Source: Margaritifera margaritifera
Lineage: Eukaryota > Mollusca > Bivalvia > Unionida > Margaritiferidae
Direction of reading: 5' to 3'
DNA: 64,000 nucleotides
NCBI GenBank assembly: GCA_029931535.1
Contig: JAQPZY010001688.1
Location: 6,255,501-6,319,500 of the forward strand
Positions 54,656 to 64,000 of the stretch are shown piece after piece; position 1 is the first letter of the stretch, and the number at the start of each line of letters is the position of its first letter. The notes below the pieces were generated by a model. It saw only the letters and a program-made list of their open reading frames with translations. It was not told the DNA's origin and ran no database searches. The translations under genes were made by a program, and so were the position numbers.

Positions 54656-57600
54656 AGAGCCAACATAACTACAAAGTTTCATGCAATTCCATCCAGCGGT
54701 TTAGGAGGAGTGTAGTAACGGACAGACGGAGGATTTTACAACATCCCTGACACGAGTGTAACAAATGAAGTCCTAATTTATTTGCAAATGGAGCCAGGGA
54801 TAATAAATGAAGTACTAATTTACTGGCATATGGAGCCTTAATTCACTATTCATTTATCCAGTTAACCATTTTTTTCATATTAAAATGTACGATGTTCATT
54901 CTTCCACATTATGTTTTCATGCAAATTAAAAAAGTGGGGTTTGTCTGATGTTTATAAACGTTATTATTGCAGACAATAAAACTTAATTCATTAATACTTC
55001 ATTAATTACTGATTTTCACAATTTATGAGTGGCTTATACTTCAAGACGTTTTGTTTTAAATGAAAGTATGAAACCGCCAAGTAGCACTTAGGGGAAGAGG
55101 AGTCGAGCCTTTGAGACATTGACCTATCACAGGGGTGCACGAACAAGGTGTATTTCCAAAGAAATCTTCCAAGAGTGTTTTATTTTTATAACGATTACAA
55201 GTGCAATAAAAACGGGTAGTTAGATACTAGTGTCTAAATCGTCAATATAAACGATTTTCCAGCACGTAAAACTTTGTCTTATCAGTACAGATATTTAAAA
55301 TAATAACTACCAACAAGATGTGGCTTTCAAATGCCAGCCCTCCTTGATATAGATATGACACTGCCTTCAACGGAATTTGCATCCAGTGCGTAACAAGTTT
55401 AAATGAACCAGATATGCAAAAATTATTTCTTATTTCACAGTAAACATAAGCTTTCCTACAACATATCAAAAACAAATTATTCAATAGCTAAGTGTGTAAT
55501 TGTCTAAATCGCCTCTACACGAAGTCCTTTTTTCTCCAGAAATGGCCTCTAACATTTGCAGCTGTAAAGGCCAACATTGGTCATAATGACGGTAAAAGTG
55601 TAGATTCGTGTATTACAATTGCATTGTACCTGTACATCTATAAGGAAGAACAAAATTCAGCGGGGTGCTCATCCAAGGCGAACATGCTACGACATGGTGT
55701 ATTGAAAAAAGTTATATTACCAGTCTGAGCTTTGGGGTATAGGTTTTAAAAAAAACAACGGGGGAAGGACACAACATCCCATCACTGAAAGAAAGAGGGG
55801 GGGGGGGGTAAATAGAAATAAAGTTATTAAGTACAAATAGGAATAATAAGATTCTGCCAAGATGAGGCATACGACAAATTTGGCAGTTGTGATATTTCAT
55901 GATTGGACGAGAGCTGAAGTGGATGTGTTCTCAATGCACCTCCTCTCAGTATGTCACTGCAGTAGTGAATAGCCAAAAGAATTATAATGGGCATTCCAGC
56001 AGCTTTGACTTTTGCGGACTTTACTGCCGGTCTATCGCCATAGCCCTTGGAGAACCATGCACCTCCTGCGCTTCCTGCACCAGTGCACACAAATGGCAGC
56101 AAACAATCGTCAGGCAGTCATTAATTGTCGACCCCTGAATGCCCTTCTGCTCACGAATCTTCCCACGAATATTCAACATCGTGATGAGGTCCAGGATGGG
56201 AACAAAATATACAAGACCTGCAAAGAAAATGTTACATTTAAGACTCCATGTAGCTGCTTGAGTTTTATAATGGAGAATATCACATTTAGAAATGGACATA
56301 ACCTCTATCATTAAGAAAAGAAAGTTGTCTGTCACATATGAATATGTGGGTATGAAGGCACACACGTGGGTATGTATTGTTACTAACCTATCCCTATATT
56401 CACAAACCCCTCAGCCTGAGTGTACACTTAATTTCAACGCTTACTAAAGAGGTAGAAGTACAACAAACTGGGAACGTCACAGAATGCACAGAAGACCTCT
56501 GCAGAACTCTCGGCTTGCCCTCTTTCTCGCCGTTAGTCCGAGTTTCCTCTGACCCTTCATTCCCCATTTTTGATATTTGGACATTTATGTTGGGGTGTGG
56601 GGTCAGAGCCCATTGCCTATCGAAAAGTTGGAATTCGCCGCCACCGCGCGGTAGCGGCATAGGGTAGCTGTTTACTACCGGGTCTAGCGAACTTAAACGA
56701 CCTTACATCGAGCCATACCTGCATGAAATCGGTAGGAATATGATTTATCTTCTCAGAAATTGCGAGTATGGCATTCGTTTCGTCTTTAATCCCACACCCC
56801 AACATAAATGTCCAAATATCAAAAATGGGGTGTGAAGGGTCAGAGGAAACTCGGACTATCTCGCCGTGAGCACGCGCCAAACTTATCGACAAGGAAATTT
56901 CGCTCTTCTTTTTACCGTAGCAATTGCAAAAATGGCCAAACATCAGACTCCGGCCATCGAACAAATTGCATTGGCTATCTGTATGTCTGCAAAGCTTTGT
57001 TTACATATAGGTTTTACGCCCACAACTCCGACACTTAGCTGGACGCTCAACAGGTCACCAGTTATAACTCTAACACTATTTCCTCAGTGTCTGTATACTA
57101 CTTCAGGATGCTTCATAAAAAGTTGTATTCATTTTAATAGTTTGGGAGAAATAATCGTGATCAAGAAACATTTCTTTTAAAAATCCCAGATCAAAACTTT
57201 TTTGGTGCAATGAGACTGGTCGGTATTTTGCAAGATCAAAATTAAATGATTACTAGCGCAAGCACAAATGCAGCGAAACAATGAAAGTAGTGCTGACCCT
57301 TTGGGACAAGCCTAGTCGCTGAGCAACAACGGTGGAGCAAGCACAAAATAAATAATTGAATGTATTTAACTTATCATAAATAACGGCACAAAGCTACATT
57401 CTAGTGAATTCAACAATTTTCAGAGATGAGAGAGGAATATTTCACGACTTTTAAAATTAAAGCAAGAATGGCGGTATCCATATGTAATGCATATTTGCTT
57501 ACAAGTTTGGATGCGATTAAAGTGCTACAAAAAATAATTTTCTTACAAAATAACATATCAGATATAAAAGTGTTAATTTGTTGATTTCAAACATAAAAAG

Positions 57601-57690
57601 ATATATTCCAAAGTTTCAGAAAAGATGGAGATTTACATATTATATTTATACTTTCTAAACATTGCACAATCAAGTGATAACAGATTTTCA
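54656..57690. other. Intergenic DNA right of the Polinton, no gene seen
   Basis: 54670-54770 (TTTCATGCAATTCCATCCAGCGGTTTAGGAGGAG) looks like part of a dispersed repeat. There is a G-run at 55798-55808. The inverted-repeat element at 56518-56873 is listed separately. The other open frames have no domains. Confidence 0.5.
56518..56873. mobile_element. Inverted-repeat element (MITE-like), ~350 bp
   Basis: Arms of about 75-80 bp. GTCCGAGTTTCCTCTGACCC, then CCCATTTTTGATATTTGGAC and ATTTATGTTGGGGTGTGG on the left (about 56527-56601) are answered by CCACACCCCAACATAAAT and onward to AGTCCGAG-complement and CTCGCCG on the right (about 56789-56868). The ~190 bp between has no coding frame. Arms differ by small indels. 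Non-autonomous DNA transposon or a foldback duplication. Confidence 0.7.
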
Positions 57691-57693
57691 TAC

Positions 57694-57837
57694 AGAAGGG
57701 TGTACGTCAGTTGCGTGGATGACCAGTGGCAGGCAGACATTTTTGACATACAAGCATGTGAAAACGACAACAATAGATGTAAATACATTTTGACAGTGAT
57801 GGATAATTTCTCAATATACGCTTGGGATGAAAAAGTC
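57694..57837 (+). pseudogene. INT: Fragment of a second, different Polinton integrase
   Basis: About 48 codons: RRVYVSCVDDQWQADIFDIQ, then NNRCKYILTVMDNFSIYAWDEKV. This matches the start of the Polinton integrase core (VDDQWQADL.D first catalytic Asp; YLLTV.D.FSKYAW). It corresponds to HQWQADLAD..YLFCVIDVFSKFAW in the element at 42 kb but is clearly diverged from it, so it is a relic of another lineage. No further core motifs are found beside it. Confidence 0.8.
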
Positions 57838-57939
57838 TAAACATATAAGGGAGATAACATTCGCGATGCTTGTAGATACGGAACTTTTAATTGGTGCTGA
57901 TAGGTTTTGAATTTTGCAATCGAACCCTATTCATGCATT

Positions 57940-58490
57940 ATATTTATCAAGTTATATGCATCGTCACAAAGTCTTGTGTGTTCTGAAAATCTGTTTGTCG
58001 TGTGGAAGAATTTTGATTATATTTACGTGCATGTTTCTGTCATCATGTCTGTTTATCTGTGATTATACTAATCTTGAACGATTTTCTTTATTCCAACGTA
58101 ATGGCCCCTTCCATCTTTATAATCATTAAGACCTCCATACTCAGATAGGATTAAAATATCAACATGTCTTTCTAATCATTAAGACCTCCATACTCAGATA
58201 GGATTAAAATATCAACATGTCTTTATAATCATTAAGACCTCCATACTCAGATAGGATTAAAATATCAACATGTCTTTCTAATCATTAAGACCTCCATACT
58301 CAGATAGGATTAAAATATCAACATGTCTTTCTAATCATTAAGACCTCCATACTCAGATAGGATTAAAATATCAACATGTCTTTCTAACCATTAAGACCTC
58401 CATACTCAGATAGGAATAAAATATCAACATGTCTTTCTCTTTGTCTCGTTCAGTTGTTATAACCAGTTTGATGTAGGATGATTCAACTAT
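57940..58490 (+). repeat. Dispersed repeat, copy A, with internal 53-bp minisatellite (six copies)
   Basis: From TTATATTTATCAAGTTATATGC through TTGTGTGTTCTGAAAATC and GTTATACTAATC-like text, to AACATGTCTTTCTCTTTGTCTC and GGATGATTCAACTA, it is collinear with 61975-62500. Here the segment AAGACCTCCATACTCAGATAGGATTAAAATATCAACATGTCTTT is present six times with a 53-bp period (58118-58437). It is single in the other copy. Confidence 0.85.
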
Positions 58491-61400
58491 TTCATAAGCA
58501 TTCACAGATATACGACACTTATGTTTAAATGTTGTAATGTCCTCTATTTTAATGAGCCATTTATTAAGTCAATTACTGTATCTATCTAAATTGCATTTTG
58601 ATGGTATCTACAGCAATTAAAAAACAATTATTATCAGCATGTTTTTCGTTCGTGCAAGGTCTTTTGGTCTGAATTCATTCAGGCAAATCTCTGTATGAAA
58701 TTCATCTGAGCGGTATATACTTATGTATGTGCAAAATGAAATATTAAATCCTGTCAAACATCAATATTGTACATTCGCTTATTTCCTGTACAAATTTGCT
58801 ATGTAAAATGTCAAATAAACGTTCAATTATAGTAACCATTTCGACTCTTTTCATTGTGTTAATGGGTCTAGTTCTGTAGTAAACATTTCTGTACCCAGCT
58901 TGATCACGCTCCTAAAATAGGTAATTTTATAAGTCTAACCGTTAAGTAATTGAGCTTTCACAGAACCAAACTGTCGACTTTTTCGAATGATGATCTTCCT
59001 CCAAAAAAAGTTCGATGTTATTGAAAAGTGAAAACAAATCTTGATTTATGCTCCATTAAAAGATTGACGAAATTAATATCTGTCTTTTCCTCGTGATTCT
59101 GTCTATTCATCATATGAAAGACATATTTCAAGCGGATTGTACTTTTTCTAAACATTTTTTATTTCGGGGGGGGGGGGGGTATTAGTGCGTCAAGTATCGA
59201 TGTATTCATTTTGCTTTTTTTACTGGAAATGTTTCAATACATATTTAGCTACTATTTTTAGATGCAAAAACTTTAGGATATATTTAACAAATATCTGTGT
59301 CTGTTTCTACCTAATTTTATGTGAACAACGCAAGTTGCAATCTTACTATGATTTTAACTTGTGTATTATATCACTGTTTTAAGCTGTGATGTTGTCAACA
59401 CTATAAACAATTTTCAGCTTGACAACTTCCCCCAAGTACTACCCTTGCTTCTAATTGCTACTTACATATATTAGCTACTTATATATAAAACATATTCAAT
59501 ACCACAGATTATGTTCACAGTGTAGCAAAATGTTTACATGCTATGCTGAGGCTATAAATAATTTTCACCAAGGAAAGTAACTCGTAATAGTATAATCAAT
59601 GTACTAAGAGACTGATATCCCCTGCCTATTTCTCTAGCTGTATTATGCCGTTGCTTATGATCAGTTAAAAATTTCAAATTATTTTTTGTCCCGAAGAGAG
59701 AACTCTGTTTTCGCCGTTTCGCTGCGCTAGTGATGTTTTAATGTGATTTAAAGAAATATCCGCCAATCTGACTGTGGCAAACAATTTTCATCTCGCCAGA
59801 ACTGTCAACATGTACACTGCTGTAAAGAGCTGACTTAATTCTTACTCAGATTCACATAATACCAACTGCGTTTGCAAGAAACTACTTACTGCAAAATTAC
59901 TCACTCTATCAAAAGTAGATTAGGAAATGGACTTCTTCGGCACTGACTTCAACACAACTCCTTAAAATAGCCCTGAATGGATGTCAGTAAGCACTATGGA
60001 CTGAATACATGACCACTATGGTGTGAATATATTTGTACACGTACTCTCCTGTACTTCTGTAGAAGTTGGTTGAAAATAGCTTTGAAACGTTTTGGAAATT
60101 TTCAATTTTATGTAAAAAGTTAGAAACTTACAAGACATAAATTGTTTGTTCTAGCGTCCGTTTATTAAATAATTTTATCTAGTATCAATTACCCTAATAT
60201 AATTTAGGTAACAATAGCAGTTAGAATTAATCACAATGCATAGCTTCTGCTGTGCTCATTTTTTTGAAGTCATATCTCATGGTGTAATGACCAAAGTGTG
60301 GACATAAACCTTAACTCAGCCATTCATTCGACACGGGAACACAGCAATCGTCCACTCTTGAGCCTTGCATCTCTATGATTTTTACCCGTTTGACGACATG
60401 GAACTGTCCTGTATCGACAGGGATCAGGTCCATAACGGGAACAATTGGTAGGGGAGGGTAGGGAAAGGGGCTGTATATATTATAGGTAATGCGAAGAGAG
60501 GAAACTTGCAAAGACGGTCTTCCGTACCCCTGTGATGTTCAAAGTCCTTACCAAAATTGTTCATCAACTTCTTATGCAACTCTTGATAAATAATTTCATC
60601 TGGAATTGTTTTTGCTGAGCTATTGGATAGTCCTTAAAATAGTCACATGAGTGTAGCAGAATCTCCAAATCTACTTCTAAAATGCAACCAGCATCATTCC
60701 CGTCCGATATTTCGAATACATTTTATTTTATCCATTTTATTTGCTCATCAGTTGCCCATGTAAAATTATTTACCGTCATAAATTGACTCACGGTCCATCG
60801 TAAAGATTGTTGGTATCTAAGTACATAATGAACTACTTTCATTTTGACCTTTCACACAGCTTTGCGATGTGGACGTCACCATCATTTTTTAATCTTACCA
60901 TATTTGTCCAAGAAGTATTTGCTTTCATATATCTATTTGGTATCATACTAACTCCCTCTTATTTCACCCTCAATCATCAGAAACATGTCATTGTCTGTCA
61001 GTAGTTCTAATTCAACACCTGATATCTTTAAACTTGCATCATGAGCGAGTCAGTAATTTTTTATGCAGACATTCATAAATTCCTCACAAATGGCACATAT
61101 CATGATATTATCCTTCCTGACCTTTCAAAACTATTGATATGCTGATATGGGTAAATGTTTTTCCTCAAATATAAAATATTTATGCGTCTTTGTAAATTGT
61201 TTATCAATTAAACTATTAGCCACCTGTTCTAAAGGATATCCCATAAATCTAATGCTAAATGCAAACCAGATTGTCCTTTTAACTGTTGTTTACTTTCCTT
61301 CTTTCATGAACTTATCAACTATGAAATCCTTACTGAATCTTATATATTTTTCGTCATTGTTAGGTATTGATTTTTACATTTTCGTCTTGATCAGTGTAAC

Positions 61401-61974
61401 GAATGTTTTAATGAAGAGATGGTTGTCATAAACGGACAAGCCATGAATGAACAATGGTGTGTGTTTTTTACATTTAATATTCAAATTACATTCGTATGTG
61501 CGTTACCTCTATAAATTGTCATTATTTCTTACTTTGTCCTGAATTATTTCTTTCTTACAGATATGTTAAATTTTTTTCTTGAGTAAAATCTCTGTTATAT
61601 TCATATGTGAACACTGTAGATATTTTGTTTGTCTTTAAATCTTCATACATTAGTTTTGAAATCTTACACAAAGCATAGTAAAATACATGAATACAGTCTG
61701 TTCGTTCGTAAACAATTAGTTTATATATTTTTTTGACTGATTTGAGGTACAAACAAAATCGGGATGGAATGTGTTATGGATACTTCCGTTGTCCATGATA
61801 CTTTGTCTCCATAGATGATCTGCCTCCATAGATGATCTGCTTCTGGCCGACCTCACCTTCAGCAATGAGATGTTCTAAAGGAACACCATTTTGTTGCATA
61901 GCAATAATACACTTTGTTACCTTGATAATTTCCGAACAACTCACGGAACTTGTAGTTAGTGCTCATAGTTGTAA
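58491..61974. other. Intergenic DNA, no gene seen
   Basis: AT-rich. A G-run (59165-59179) is present. No domain-bearing frame, RNA gene or element ends recognised. Confidence 0.45.
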
Positions 61975-62500
61975 AATTTTACAACTCTTCATGCAATATA
62001 TCTATCCAGTTATATGTATCGTAACAATGTATCTATCCAGTTATATGTATCGTAATAATGTATCTATCCAGTTATATGTATTGTAACAATGTATCTATCC
62101 AGTTATATGTATCGTAACAATGTATCTATCCAGTTATATGTATCGTAACAATATATCTATCCAGTTACATGTATCGTAACAATGTATCTATCCAGTTATA
62201 TGTATCGTAACAATGTATCTATCCAGTTATATGTATCGTAACAAAATCGTTTGTGTTCTGATACTTTTTTGCGTGTAGAAGAAATTCGAGTATTTCTTAC
62301 ATATATGTTTCTGTTCATCATGTGTCTTTATCTGTGGTTATACTAATCAAGAACGATTGTTTTTATTCCAATTTAATGGTACCTTCCATCTTTATAGTCA
62401 TTAGGACCGCCTTATTGAAATATAATTAACATATCAACATGTCTTTGTTTCTCTCTTTTAGTTATTGTAAACGGTTTGACTTAAGATGGTTCAACTAGAA
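61975..62500 (+). repeat. Dispersed repeat, copy B, with internal 31-bp minisatellite (eight copies)
   Basis: Same family as 57940-58490. Here AATGTATCTATCCAGTTATATGTATCGTAAC is repeated eight times (about 61993-62241), whereas the 53-bp segment amplified in copy A occurs once (about 62390-62440). Confidence 0.85.
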
Positions 62501-62866
62501 AGTTTCACACTGGGATTGCAGTAATGGTTGCCATAAGTGGAAGCTAGTAAAGTAGCTCTCTAGGTTTTGGCAGTTATAAGTGGTTATTTTTACAGTGAAA
62601 TGGTTCATAATTGTTGGGATGATATGTGAATATTCAAGGAATGCAGGGTATATAACATTACTGGTGGATCATACACAATTTTGGAAAAAAAAGTGTTTTT
62701 TCACTAAAAATTTCTTGTATGATGGAGTAGAGATGCAAGCTTAGTGGTTTTGAGACATTCCCTACCTTGTTTATTTGACTCATTTACTTTTTTCAGTATA
62801 ATTACCTGTTCATCAGTTGCCTTCATTTGTAAGAATTGTTTGGCATATAGTGAGTAATAACTGTCA

Positions 62867-63799
62867 GTGTCACAAATGAGTAGTGAGAAAAAATTAGTCC
62901 GAACGAAATTATCGACAAGCATGAGTGATAAGAAAAACCAAGGCAAGCAACAAATAAAAACCAGATCACATAGTAGTTCCCAAATGGAGACATCTGACAC
63001 AAGTTTGAGTGATGCAAGCTTGAGTACAATTCAGCTGGACGTAGAAGAAATAAAGCAAAGCCTTAGAGGGAGCATTTTTAAAGTAGATTTATTGCTGATT
63101 TGGTGAAAAAAGATGACCTTACAGAAATTGTCTCAACTATTGTGAGGGAATTGTTAGAGAATGTGAAGGAAGATCTGAGAAAGGAGATAGTTTTAGAAAG
63201 TGAAAGGAGAGGACAGGAGAGTTCATGGATAGGGTTGATTCACTGGAATTTGAAAACCAATAATTGCGTGGAAAATTACAAGAGGCAAAGAAGGAAAATA
63301 ACAAAATGTGGAGTGACCTGAAAGATTCTGACAGGAGATCGAAGCAAGCAAGTGCAGCTTCAAACCAAATCGAACAATATTCAAGGAAGCTGAATGTTAA
63401 AGTTTTAGGGCTGGAGGAGGAGGAAAATGAAAATCTGAGAGAGAGAATTCCGAAATTGGTGAACGAAGTCACAAGGATTAACTAGGATAACAGGGACATA
63501 GTGGCAGTGCACAGGATCTCAGGCCGACAGGGACAGCCAAGGCCAGTGATTGTCAAATTCTAGAGTCTGGATTGTAAACTTCCAATTATCAAGAAGCGGA
63601 AGGATTTCAGACAAAACAAAGGAATTATACTGGTAGAGGATCTGACCAGGATGAATACTGAACTTGTTAATAAATTATCCAAGCATCAGGAAATTGACAG
63701 TGCATGGTACTTTAACGGTTTTGTGTATGGTAAAACCAAATCAGGAAAAAGGATAAAATTTGACATTTATGATGAAATTGATGAGAAAATTAGAATGTA
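62867..63799 (+). pseudogene. LINE ORF1 relic (coiled-coil RNA-binding protein)
   Basis: Pieces in several frames. There is a Ser/Lys-rich N-terminus (MSSEKKLVRTKLSTSMSDKK), a coiled-coil segment (LRKEIVLESERR, KLQEAKKENNKMWSDL), then QIEQYSRKLNVKVLGLEEEENENL. After a stop follow DIVAVHRISGRQGQPRPVIVKF and GRRIKFDIYDEID-type ends. EQY.R..N..+.GL.E...E plus V.AVHR+G......RPVIVKF is the standard ORF1 layout of LINEs (L1/CR1-like). At least two stops or frameshifts. The rest of the element, if any, lies beyond the window. Confidence 0.75.
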
Positions 63800-64000
63800 A
63801 GTGCCATTCACAACTCTATAAACTCATGAAATTGGTCAAATAGGTTTGTGAACTTACATTTTGCTGCTCCTCTTTCTGCTCTAATTTGTTTTAATTTGTT
63901 TTATAAGTTACTTCTTTCCCTCATCAGTTATGTCATTAATCCATGGATTCATTATTCACTCATCCATTGTGTCATATCTTTCCTTAATCAATTCACTCAC

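Noticed and set aside
1..64000. tRNA, rRNA or CRISPR loci
   Set aside because: No cloverleaf-compatible A/B boxes, rRNA words or regularly spaced short direct repeats with unique spacers were noticed; the regular arrays are plain tandem repeats.

Overview
The window is eukaryotic nuclear DNA: AT-rich, mostly non-coding, with spliced gene fragments and many decayed mobile elements. I think it comes from a marine invertebrate, most likely a mollusc. That guess rests on the ~145-bp tandem-repeat elements, the short palindromic elements, the LINE types and the Polinton; I cannot name the species.

Host gene. Three plus-strand exons (9481-9603, 11632-11728, 25187-25304) join in phase to encode the last WD40 repeats and C-terminus of TAF5, a TFIID subunit. 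Its last intron is ~13.5 kb. It holds a degraded LINE with a hairpin element inside it, an RTE-type LINE in two head-opposed halves (15.0-18.8 kb, the pattern left by twin priming), a repeat array and a LINE RNase H relic. Upstream exons are not visible. Between 25.3 and 36.1 kb I see repeats and two unrecognised degenerate coding tracts (32-34.4 kb).

Main object. Positions 36111-54649 (18,539 bp) are a complete Polinton/Maverick (adintovirus-like) element. It is flanked by a perfect 6-bp target-site duplication (CATCAC) and by ~800-bp terminal inverted repeats that begin AGTAGTAAGG. Nearly all genes run leftward. From right to left: protein-primed family B DNA polymerase, a BIR-domain (IAP-like) gene, a three-repeat gene with F-box-like motifs and its duplicated derivatives, a membrane protein, a packaging ATPase, a lysine-rich core-like protein, a related small structural protein, a conserved unknown, a chromodomain integrase, a membrane protein, a penton/minor-capsid candidate, a PX/pVI-like basic protein, the double-jelly-roll major capsid protein, a conserved unknown and an adenain-like protease. 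An HNH-endonuclease-like gene with a retroviral-type zinc knuckle runs rightward from a divergent TATA promoter shared with the polymerase. Each TIR carries a copy of a small charged-protein gene reading outward. Known Polinton biology suggests the polymerase replicates from protein-primed ends, the integrase inserts the DNA, the ATPase and protease package and mature a capsid, and the accessory genes act on the host cell.

State of the element. Its ends are nearly intact, but many genes are broken. I count four in-frame TGA codons, one TAG and about eight single-base frameshifts. The ATPase, protease, penton candidate and lysine-rich gene look open.

Right flank (54.66-64 kb). There is an inverted-repeat element, a fragment of a different Polinton integrase at 57.7 kb, two copies of one repeat family in which different internal segments became minisatellites, and a broken LINE ORF1 at the end of the window.
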